Below, in pieces: positions 22,349 to 28,878 of a stretch of 28,878 nucleotides of DNA. Source of the DNA: an uncultured Methanomicrobiales archaeon (GTDB lineage: Archaea > Thermoplasmatota > Thermoplasmata > Methanomassiliicoccales > Methanomethylophilaceae); the NCBI GenBank assembly GCA_937892275.1, contig CALAVG010000106.1, forward strand, positions 1 through 28,878. Reading direction: 5' to 3'. Made by a program: the position numbers and the translations under genes. The notes below the pieces were generated by a model. That model did not search any database and was not told where the DNA came from. It saw only the letters and a program-made list of their open reading frames with translations. Within the stretch, counting starts at the first letter, position 1; each line of letters starts with the position of its first letter.

Positions 22349-23860
22349 TCAGTTCTTCTTGGCCAGCTTATCCTTGCATCTCTCCTTCTGTGGAGCGTAC
22401 GATGCCCTGACCTTGCGGCCGTTGAATCTGGTGGCGTTCACCGCCCTGATGACGTTCTCTGCGTCTTCGGATCCAACTTCGACGAAGGATGTCTTGGTGG
22501 ACAGACCGATACGGCCGACACTGTCCTCGGGGATCCCGGCACATCCGGAGATGTATGATACCAGATCGGTGCGGTTTATGCCCTCGTTCTTTCCCATATC
22601 CAGGGAGAGTACGACCATGTCCGCCTTGATGGTGACATCCTTACGTATGGTGGCATCGATCTTCTTCCTGTGGGAGATCACTGGCTGTTCCTTGATGACC
22701 TCGTCGGCATGGAGTGCCTTCAGTTCGGGATTGTCTATCCTGAGTTTGGGGATCTGCTTCCTGGTGACCCTCTCGATCTTCCTATCCATGACCTCCTCGT
22801 AGGCGGGGATCCTGCGGTCCTCCCTGTTGGAGATGAATGTTATCGACACGCCTGTCCTTCCTGCACGTCCTGCGCGTCCTATGCGGTGGGTGTATGTCTC
22901 TGGATCTATCGGGGCATCGTAGTTGACCACGCACTCGATATCGTCTATGTCGATACCTCTGGCAGCCACGTCTGTCGCGACCAGGATCTTCATCCTGTTG
23001 TTCTTGAAGCCTTTGATGGTCTTCTGCCTCCTGTCCTGTGGCATATCTCCGTGGATGGTACCGATCTTCATGCCTTCCTTGCTGAATCCGTCGTACAGGT
23101 CATCGACCATGATCTTCGTGGAACAGAACACAAGCATCTTCGGATTGCCGTTGGCCATGATGTCCCTGAGTATGTCGATCTTCTTGTTGCGGGGAGTCTC
23201 GATATAGTATTGTCTGACGAGATCCGTCACGACGGCATCGTGGGATACCGATACCTCAACAGGTTCCTTCATGGATCTCGTTGCAATGTCGCGCACCTCT
23301 TCGTTCAGCGTGGCAGAGAACATAAGGGTCTGCCTGGAATCAGGGGTCATCGAGATGATGTTCTCTATATCCTCAACGAATCCCATGTCGAGCATCCTGT
23401 CCGCTTCGTCAAGAACTAGCTCCTTGATCTGACCCAGGTCGAGGATTCCCTTGCCCTGGAGGTCTAGGATCCTTCCGGGAGTACCTACGACAACGTCGCA
23501 TCCGCTTTCAAGAGCATCGATCTGCTTGTCGTATGATGCTCCCCCGTAGATGGCTGCTATGTTGTGCTTGGTGTACTTAGCGAGACCCTTCATCTCCTTC
23601 GAGACCTGGTCCGCCAGCTCCCTTGTGGGTGCGAGGACCACGATGGAAGGCTTCTCCTGACCAGCCTTGGTCCTTCCCAGGACGATGAGCGCATACGCAC
23701 CTGTCTTACCCGTTCCGGTCTGAGCCTCTCCGAAGAGATCTCCTCCCATCAGGCCCACGGGTATCGATTGCTCCTGGATGGGGGTAGGTGTCCTCCATCC
23801 TGTCTCCTCCACCGCTTTGAGGAGCTTCTTGTTCAGGCCTAGGTCCGAGAATCCAGTCAT
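22349..23860 (-). CDS. DEAD-box RNA helicase with DbpA-like C-terminal domain (paralogue)
   Basis: This 503-residue helicase (ATG at 23860, MTGFSDLGLN) has the Q motif GWRTPTPIQ, motif I AQTGTGKT (46-53), PTRELA, TPGR, DEAD (151-154), SAT, ATDVAARGIDID and HRIGRAGRAG. A longer linker follows the helicase core, then a DbpA-like domain (VVLSLDMGKNEGINRTDLVSYISGCAGIPEDSVGRIGLSTKTSFVEV) and a basic tail (QKERCKDKLAKKN) suited to RNA binding. It is clearly paralogous to the downstream helicase, but the two have separate promoters. A TATA box TTTATATAA at 23897-23905 supports the start and excludes the upstream ORF extension. Probable roles are rRNA maturation or mRNA unwinding. Confidence 0.93.
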   Translation of the reverse strand: MTGFSDLGLNKKLLKAVEETGWRTPTPIQEQSIPVGLMGGDLFGEAQTGTGKTGAYALIVLGRTKAGQEKPSIVVLAPTRELADQVSKEMKGLAKYTKHNIAAIYGGASYDKQIDALESGCDVVVGTPGRILDLQGKGILDLGQIKELVLDEADRMLDMGFVEDIENIISMTPDSRQTLMFSATLNEEVRDIATRSMKEPVEVSVSHDAVVTDLVRQYYIETPRNKKIDILRDIMANGNPKMLVFCSTKIMVDDLYDGFSKEGMKIGTIHGDMPQDRRQKTIKGFKNNRMKILVATDVAARGIDIDDIECVVNYDAPIDPETYTHRIGRAGRAGRTGVSITFISNREDRRIPAYEEVMDRKIERVTRKQIPKLRIDNPELKALHADEVIKEQPVISHRKKIDATIRKDVTIKADMVVLSLDMGKNEGINRTDLVSYISGCAGIPEDSVGRIGLSTKTSFVEVGSEDAENVIRAVNATRFNGRKVRASYAPQKERCKDKLAKKN

Positions 23861-23896
23861 CGTCAGCACATCCGATATGGTGGCAAAGCCATGCCG

Positions 23897-23905
23897 TTTA
23901 TATAA
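23897..23905 (-). promoter_or_regulatory. TATA box of the second DEAD-box helicase gene
   Basis: TTTATATAA (TTATATAAA on the minus strand), about 40 bp upstream of the ATG at 23860, giving an expected leader of about 15 nt. Confidence 0.6.
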
Positions 23906-23999
23906 GTGTGGGAAGGGAGATGGTATCAAAGGCAGTATGTTATGTGACCGTCTTATCAAAGCCAGGTTAAAATATGAAAACCCCAGATATCCTTAACGA

Positions 24000-24857
24000 A
24001 TGATAGGCATCATCTACAACCCTGTAGCCGGCGGAGGTAAGTACAAAGGAAGGATGAGGGATCTTCTGGTCCTCATGGATTCCCTCCAGATCAAGTACGA
24101 TTACCGTGAGACACAAGGTCCGGATGATGTAGGTAGACTGGCCTTGGAGATGTCCGAGACCTGTTCCACCATAATTCCTGCCGGAGGGGACGGTACCGTC
24201 TCCGAGGTGCTGACAGCCCTCAAGGACAAGGATGTCAGGTTTGCAATCCTCCCGTACGGTTCCGGTAACGATTCATTCCTCTCCGTTTACGGGAAGGACT
24301 GTACTGACGAGGAGGTCCTGGAGCATGTGATGTCGGAAACGGACATGCGTGCAGATTGTTTCATGGTCAACGGGAAGTACAGATGCTTCCTTCTCGCCTC
24401 ATACGGTTTCGGATCGGATCTGGTCAAGAATTTCAAGGAGAAGGGGAAGACGTACTTCCATCAGGCACTCAAGATGCTGTTACACGTCCACATAAGGAAC
24501 TACGCCATCATTGTCAACGGGACCGAGAGGGAACTGCGTTCGGAATTCGTATCCGTGATCAACACAGGATTAGCCGGTGGCGGGATGAAGGTCAACAGCA
24601 AATCCAGTTTCACCGACGGCGAGTTCGAACTGATGATCCTTCATGAGAGCAACAGAATCAGGAGATTGGCAAACTTCGCGGCCATGGCAAGGGGCAAATT
24701 GGAAAGCCAGCCGAACATGGAGGTCATCTGCACCAAGGAGTGCACGATCATTGCCAAGGATGACGATTGCATCAACGTCGACGGGGAACTGTACTACTCC
24801 CAGAACGTGGACATCAAGATGGTCGAAGGCGGTCTGAGATTCGCATACCGCAGATGA
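24000..24857 (+). CDS. Diacylglycerol kinase family (DagK/YegS-like) lipid kinase
   Basis: The 285-residue protein opens MIGIIYNPVAGGGKYKGRM (NP-x-GGG nucleotide site) and has the catalytic-loop signature PAGGDGTVSEVLTAL (GGDGT at 62-66) and LPYGSGNDSFLS, the family's GTGND-type motif, plus the C-terminal DCINVDGEL. These cytosolic, membrane-associated enzymes phosphorylate diacylglycerol, sphingosine or, in archaea, possibly archaeol-type or polyprenol lipids; the substrate is inferred only. AT-rich GTTAAAATATG about 25-30 bp before the ATG could be its TATA box, implying a leaderless mRNA. It is divergent from the helicase. Confidence 0.87.
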   Translation: MIGIIYNPVAGGGKYKGRMRDLLVLMDSLQIKYDYRETQGPDDVGRLALEMSETCSTIIPAGGDGTVSEVLTALKDKDVRFAILPYGSGNDSFLSVYGKDCTDEEVLEHVMSETDMRADCFMVNGKYRCFLLASYGFGSDLVKNFKEKGKTYFHQALKMLLHVHIRNYAIIVNGTERELRSEFVSVINTGLAGGGMKVNSKSSFTDGEFELMILHESNRIRRLANFAAMARGKLESQPNMEVICTKECTIIAKDDDCINVDGELYYSQNVDIKMVEGGLRFAYRR

Positions 24858-24910
24858 ACCTAGTTCTCCGGATCATAAGCTTATAAAGGAATGGCTGGAG
24901 CCATCAATAA

Positions 24911-24918
24911 GATTTAAA
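24911..24918 (+). promoter_or_regulatory. TATA box of tRNA-Gly
   Basis: GATTTAAAT, centred about 30 bp upstream of the mature tRNA 5' end, the usual distance for an archaeal tRNA promoter. Confidence 0.5.
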
Positions 24919-24944
24919 TGGAATTAGACAATCAGTGGCTTGCT

Positions 24945-25016
24945 GCGATGGTGAGCTAGCGGTTAGACTCCTACCTTGCCAAGGTAGGTACTCGGGTTCG
25001 ATTCCCGGCCATCGCA
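24945..25016 (+). tRNA. tRNA-Gly (anticodon GCC)
   Basis: A complete 72-nt cloverleaf. The acceptor stem is GCGATGG/CCATCGC with discriminator A (25016). The D-arm region is AGCTAGCGGTTAGACT, the anticodon arm CTACC-TTGCCAA-GGTAG puts GCC at the anticodon position (reads GGC and GGU), and the T-arm CGGG-TTCGATT-CCCG has the standard TTC. No intron is visible and the CCA end is not fully encoded (CC then T). A short T run follows (25019-25022) as terminator. No integrase is adjacent, so there is no sign that it serves as an attachment site. Confidence 0.95.
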
Positions 25017-25029
25017 CCTTTTCCTGAAT

Positions 25030-25396
25030 TCACTGCCTGAAGACGTATCCAGCATCCTTGAGGACCTTCACGGATAACTCCAGATCCTTGCTCTTCACCA
25101 GGATGTAATCGGTATCGTATGTGGATATTGCGAAAACGCCTATTCCGTTATCGGCCAGTATGGTCGTCAGTTTCGAAAGGATGCAAATCAGTGAGAAATC
25201 CAATGTGCCGCAGATCCTGAACGCCTTCCAACCGTCCTCGCGGGAGACAGCAGCCGAAGGTACATTATCCAGGACACACAAGCGAGATCCCGTCCTTCGT
25301 GTGTCCGAGGAAGAAGAAATCCCCAGATGCCCTAGCATCAGCGATATCATTTAGCTTGCATACCGAGAGTTCGTAGTCGAGGGGCTCCAGTTCCAT
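25030..25396 (-). pseudogene. ACT-domain protein gene interrupted by a +1 frameshift
   Basis: Reading from the ATG at 25396 gives MELEPLDYELSVCKLNDIAD followed by SGDFFFLGHTKDGISLVC, the normal N-terminus of a stand-alone ACT-domain protein, then a stop at 25267-25265. The rest of the protein (LDNVPSAAVSREDGWKAFRICGTLDF, then GVFAISTYDTDYILV) is in another frame and ends at 25030. Skipping one C at about 25273 joins them as SLVC-LDNVPS, restoring a ~121-residue protein. ACT domains bind small ligands, often amino acids, which would suit the amino-acid transporter gene next door. It could be a recent pseudogene, a sequencing error or a programmed frameshift. Confidence 0.75.
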
Positions 25397-25417
25397 AGGA
25401 TCACGTTAAGATAAGGG

Positions 25418-25433
25418 CCGGCCTTTCGGCCGG
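25418..25433 (-). terminator. Hairpin terminator of the ABC transporter operon
   Basis: Perfect 6-bp stem CCGGCC/GGCCGG with TTTC loop, just beyond the stop of the ABC ATPase gene (25443); the minus-strand tail CCCTTATCTTA is moderately T-rich. Confidence 0.6.
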
Positions 25434-25442
25434 GAATAGGGT

Positions 25443-26183
25443 TCAGATCAGATGTGATAGGAATTCTTTCACCTGAGGGTTGTCGTTCTCGTTGAAGAAC
25501 TTCTCCGGTGTGCAGTCCTCCACAACGACTCCGTTGTGGAAGAGCATAACACGGTCCGCGACCTCTCTGGCGAATCCCATCTCGTGGGTGACGACGATCA
25601 TCGTCATACCCGATTCGGCGAGTTCCTTGATGATGTTGAGGACCTCCCCGACCATCATGGGGTCCAGAGCGGATGTGGGCTCGTCGAACAGCATGATGTC
25701 AGGGTTCATCGCCAGGGCACGTGCGATCGCCACACGCTGCTGCTGTCCTCCGGAGAGCTTCATCGGATATTCGTCCGCCTTGTCGGCGAGACCCACCCTC
25801 TGGAGCAGCTCATCCGCTTTGACCGAAGCCTCCTCCTCTGACATGACCTTCAGCTTCACTGGGGCCAGCATGATGTTCTTCTTCACCGACATGTTGGGGA
25901 AGAGATTGAACGATTGGAACACCATTCCGATCCTCTCCCTCAGCTTGGTGATGTCGATGGAGCCGTCCAGCGTGTTGGTGCCCTCGAAGATTATCTCTCC
26001 GGATGTAGGCACCTCCAGCTGGTTTATGCACCTGAGGAATGTGGATTTACCGCATCCCGACAGTCCGACGACCGCCACGACCTCTCCTCTCCTGACCTCC
26101 GTGCTTATCCCTTTGAGGACCTCGAGGTCCCCGAAGTACTTGTGGAGGTCCTTCACTTCCAATAACACTTCATCTGTAGGCAT
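25443..26183 (-). CDS. Polar amino acid ABC transporter ATP-binding protein
   Basis: The 246-residue ATPase (GlnQ/HisP group) energises amino acid import. It has Walker A G40-LSGCGKST48, Q-loop VFQSFNLFPNMSV (89-100), signature LSGGQQQRVAIARAL (143-157), Walker B IMLFDEPTSALDP (163-175) and switch histidine VVTHEMGFA. The 'FNLFPH/N...V..N' and 'GLADKADEYP' stretches are characteristic of the polar amino acid family. Its first 14 bp overlap the end of the receptor-permease fusion gene, so both are translated from one mRNA; a hairpin follows. Confidence 0.95.
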   Translation of the reverse strand: MPTDEVLLEVKDLHKYFGDLEVLKGISTEVRRGEVVAVVGLSGCGKSTFLRCINQLEVPTSGEIIFEGTNTLDGSIDITKLRERIGMVFQSFNLFPNMSVKKNIMLAPVKLKVMSEEEASVKADELLQRVGLADKADEYPMKLSGGQQQRVAIARALAMNPDIMLFDEPTSALDPMMVGEVLNIIKELAESGMTMIVVTHEMGFAREVADRVMLFHNGVVVEDCTPEKFFNENDNPQVKEFLSHLI

Positions 26184-28878
26184 TGTTCAACCTCTTCTCA
26201 AGTTTTCCGACGAGATACTGCAGGCACAGGACTATGATCAGATAGATTAGAGCCACTCCGATCAGCGGCACGAATGCGCTGTAGGTCTGTGACCTGATCA
26301 GCATCGCTGCCTTGGTGACATCGACGATTCCGATGTATCCAGCAATCGATGTCTCCTTCAGTAGCGAGATTCCCTCGTTACACAGTGCAGGCAGGATGTT
26401 CCTGACGGCCTGGGGCATGATGACGGTGATCATGGCCATGTTGAATGTCATTCCGAGACTCTCTGCGGCTTCCAGCTGTCCCTTCGGCACGGCATTGATT
26501 CCTGCACGTACTATCTCGGCGACATATGCTCCGGAGTTGATACCGAACGCGATTCCTGCGATTATTATGGAATTCAGTCCCGATGATGCGAACACTATGA
26601 AGTAGATGATCAGCAGCTGGACCAGGATAGGCGTTCCGCGTATCACCGTGATGTACAGCCTGACGATAGCATTCAGGATCCTGAACTTGTTGCGCATGTC
26701 GTGATAGGATCTGATTATAGCGGAGATGATACCGATGAGCAGACCAAGTGCGAGACCGATGATGGTGATGTACACGGTGTTCTGCAGACCCATGATGATG
26801 AGCTCGTAACGGTCTTTCTCCACGAAGTTCTTGATGATCTCGGACCAGAGCCACTCGAACCAGTTCTGGTCATCTCCCGAATCACCGCTCTCGGGGGAGT
26901 AGTGGTCGATGACCTGGATCGCCGCGAGTGCCTCGGGGTGCATGGAGAAGTATCCGGGTACCTCCGCGTCGTATCCGATGTCACCATAGTAATCGAAGAT
27001 GTCGTCGATGACTCCCGTCTCTTCGAGATATGCCATCGCCCTATTGGTGTATTCCAGGAGTTTGGTGCTGGCCTTGTTGAACACGAATGCATAGTATTCG
27101 GCCTCTGCTCCGGGGAGTTCGATCTCGAGGATAGTGAACGTATCGGGATTCTTCTCCACATAGGAGACTGCGACAAGATCGTCCAGTACCGCGAATCCGA
27201 CATGTTCTGTCCTTACGCTCTCGATGACCTCGGAATATGTGTTGAACGGTGATACGCTGGAATCGCCGAAGATATCCGCGGAGAGAGAGTATCCGGTGGT
27301 TCCGGACTCGACCGCCACCTGGTATCCCTTCAGATCCTCCCAGCTCTTGGCATCGACCAATGGGCTGCTCTTCAGCAGGAGGACCTTCTGATATGCTACT
27401 GCGTAAGTGGAAGAGAAGTTGACCGTCTGCTTCCTCTCCTCGGTGACCGTGAATCCGGATGCTCCGACATCGTACTTCTTCGAGTCGATGGCGTTTATGA
27501 TGGAATCGAACTCCATGAAGTTGAACTCTACATCGAAGTCCATGGTGCGGCCGATGGCCTTCCAGATATCCATGTCGATTCCCTCGAAGCTGGTGGAGAC
27601 CATGTAATCGTAGGGAGGGAAGTCGGGGTTCGTTGCCACTTCCACAGTGGCCTTCATCTCACCGGGTATGTAATGGGCGATGACTTCAAGCTTATTCAGA
27701 GCCTCAGGATGTGCGGTGAAATAACCAACTGCTGATGGGTCGTAGCTGATGTCCCCGTAATACTTGTATATGTCAGCGATGACTCCCTGCTCCTCGAGGT
27801 ATCTCATCGCCTTGTTGGTGTATCCCAGGAGTTCGGTGTTGGATTTGTTGAATACGAACGCATACAGTTCCTCCTCGGCACCGGGCAGTTCCACGTCGAG
27901 GATCATGAGCTCAGAGGGATGGGCCTCCACATAGGAGACTGCGACAAGATCGTCCAATACCGCGAATGCGGATTGTCCCGTCAGGACACTCTGGACTACA
28001 TCGGTGTATGTGTTGTAAGGTGCGGTGTACGCATCGCCGAAGATATCTGCGGAGAGAGAGTATCCGGTGGTTCCGGACTCGACTCCGACGGTCACGCCTA
28101 CGAGATCCTCCCAGCTGTCGGCGTCCGCAAGGGGACTGCTCTTCAGCATCAGGACATTCTGATGTGCGACCGCGTATGTGTCGGAGAAGTTGACCATTAG
28201 CTTCCTCTCATCGGTGACGGTGAATCCGGATGCTCCGACATCGAACTTTCCGCCCTGTATGGCATTGATGATGGAATCGAACTCCATGAAGTTGAAGTTC
28301 GCTTCACAGTCAAGGACATGAGCGATACCTCTCCAGATATCCATATCGATTCCTTCGAACATACCTGAGACGGTGTAGTCGTAGGGAGGGAAGTCGGGAT
28401 TTGTGGCGATCTCGATGGTGTACTTGCTGTCCGGTTTGTACTGGATGACCACATCGATGTCGTCGAGCTTCTCGGGGTGGGTGGAGAAGTATCCTTTCTC
28501 CTGAGGATCGTAACCGATGCTTCCGTAGTAAGCGAAAATGTCGTCGATCACTCCCATGCCCTGGAGATATTCCATGGCCCTGTTGGTGTACTGGAGGAGC
28601 TTCGTGTTCGACTTCTTGATGGCGAAGGCATAATCCTCGGTCTTGTCACCGGGGATCTCGACGTCCAGGATCTTCAGCTCCAGGTACTTGTCAGCGAAGG
28701 ATTCTGCGACAAGATCGTCGATCACGACAACGGAGACATAGTCTCTCTTCAGAGCTTCGATCACATCAGTGTAGGTGTTGTACGGGGTGACGTATTCATC
28801 TCCGAACACATCGACGGAGAGATTGTATCCGGTCGTACCGGATTCCACACCTATATCGCTGCCAAGGAGTTCTTCATA
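26170..28878 (-). CDS. Amino acid ABC transporter: tandem substrate-binding domains fused to permease (5' end outside window)
   Basis: The frame is open to the right edge, so the start lies beyond 28878. The visible ~902 residues hold a repeating SBP_bac_3-type substrate-binding domain, then a permease. The marker NPDFPPYDY (start of a domain) appears twice, and VESGTTGY three times at ~256-residue intervals, with matching EFDSIINAI, GASGFTVT and VLDDLVAVSY blocks. Thus there is one partial domain at the edge and two complete ones, about 145-400 and 403-655 (counted from the GTG codon at 28848). After a Ser/Asp-rich linker (PESGDSGDDQ) comes a HisM-type permease with several membrane helices (685-885) and the EAA-like loop QLEAAESLGMTFNMAM. 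The domains are presumably extracellular, as multiple receptors feeding one pore. DNA identity between the repeats is high. Confidence 0.93.
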   Translation of the reverse strand, partial: YEELLGSDIGVESGTTGYNLSVDVFGDEYVTPYNTYTDVIEALKRDYVSVVVIDDLVAESFADKYLELKILDVEIPGDKTEDYAFAIKKSNTKLLQYTNRAMEYLQGMGVIDDIFAYYGSIGYDPQEKGYFSTHPEKLDDIDVVIQYKPDSKYTIEIATNPDFPPYDYTVSGMFEGIDMDIWRGIAHVLDCEANFNFMEFDSIINAIQGGKFDVGASGFTVTDERKLMVNFSDTYAVAHQNVLMLKSSPLADADSWEDLVGVTVGVESGTTGYSLSADIFGDAYTAPYNTYTDVVQSVLTGQSAFAVLDDLVAVSYVEAHPSELMILDVELPGAEEELYAFVFNKSNTELLGYTNKAMRYLEEQGVIADIYKYYGDISYDPSAVGYFTAHPEALNKLEVIAHYIPGEMKATVEVATNPDFPPYDYMVSTSFEGIDMDIWKAIGRTMDFDVEFNFMEFDSIINAIDSKKYDVGASGFTVTEERKQTVNFSSTYAVAYQKVLLLKSSPLVDAKSWEDLKGYQVAVESGTTGYSLSADIFGDSSVSPFNTYSEVIESVRTEHVGFAVLDDLVAVSYVEKNPDTFTILEIELPGAEAEYYAFVFNKASTKLLEYTNRAMAYLEETGVIDDIFDYYGDIGYDAEVPGYFSMHPEALAAIQVIDHYSPESGDSGDDQNWFEWLWSEIIKNFVEKDRYELIIMGLQNTVYITIIGLALGLLIGIISAIIRSYHDMRNKFRILNAIVRLYITVIRGTPILVQLLIIYFIVFASSGLNSIIIAGIAFGINSGAYVAEIVRAGINAVPKGQLEAAESLGMTFNMAMITVIMPQAVRNILPALCNEGISLLKETSIAGYIGIVDVTKAAMLIRSQTYSAFVPLIGVALIYLIIVLCLQYLVGKLEKRLNNAYR

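Noticed and set aside
23974..24003. Nine-codon upstream ORF (MKTPDILNE) ending in ATGA overlap with the lipid kinase start
   Set aside because: The likely TATA element (TTAAAATATG) covers its first codons, so the mRNA probably begins after them; a chance frame is more likely than a leader peptide.
24945..25016. tRNA-Gly as integration site of a mobile element
   Set aside because: No integrase, no repeated tRNA 3' end and no phage-like genes are visible downstream within the window.

Overview
The window looks like chromosomal DNA of an archaeon in the Thermoplasmata, most likely a Methanomassiliicoccales (Methanomethylophilaceae-type) methanogen. The evidence is a methylcobamide:coenzyme M methyltransferase-like protein, a geranylgeranyl-reductase-family flavoprotein (archaeal lipids), archaeal/eukaryotic-type glycyl- and valyl-tRNA synthetases, a CxxC-x17-CxxC zinc protein, and AT-rich TATA boxes about 25 bp before many start codons (short-leader or leaderless mRNAs). 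Almost all genes stop with TGA or TAA and only two with TAG, which fits a lineage where amber can encode pyrrolysine. The taxon is inferred from gene content, not from a database match.

Layout. 1-1532 (minus): methyltransferase-like gene followed by a nitroreductase cut by the left edge. 1586-2629: geranylgeranyl reductase-like gene, divergent from the same TATA element. 2701-3243: two small nucleic-acid/zinc-type proteins. 3281-4289 (minus): PAS protein, FMN-binding PPOX-like protein and a two-helix membrane protein. 4384-9388 (plus): ferredoxin-NADP reductase-like flavoprotein, amidohydrolase, universal stress protein, four-CBS protein and glycyl-tRNA synthetase. 9537-10712: four CBS domains fused to what looks like a ribosome-hibernation (HPF/RaiA-like) domain.

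10826-14600 is an accessory patch: a TfoX-like protein without a clear start, an ATPase_2/DUF234 protein, a GNAT acetyltransferase and an AAA/DUF4143 protein. Both ATPases carry a C-terminal PD-(D/E)XK-like signature and each is preceded by iterated operator-like repeats. 14695-18284 holds valyl-tRNA synthetase and a DUF1848 radical-SAM-like protein. 18286-19880 (minus) is a two-gene HipA-like kinase module whose promoter sits inside a perfect 12-bp-arm palindrome. 19920-23860 (minus) carries endonuclease III and two DEAD-box helicases with DbpA-like C-termini, separated by about 250 bp of structured non-coding DNA.

24000-28878: a diacylglycerol-kinase-family lipid kinase, tRNA-Gly(GCC), an ACT-domain gene broken by a +1 frameshift, and a polar amino acid ABC transporter. 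The transporter's membrane protein carries at least three tandem substrate-binding domains fused to the permease and runs off the right edge.

Taken together: housekeeping translation and stress genes (glyS, valS, USP, CBS proteins, helicases, nth) are interspersed with self-regulated, probably mobile or conflict-type modules (two ATPase/nuclease-like genes and the HipA-like pair). The strongest candidates for undescribed biology are the compact HipA-like module, the repeat-controlled ATPases, the CBS-HPF fusion, the multi-receptor transporter and the structured intergenic region at 22,100-22,330.
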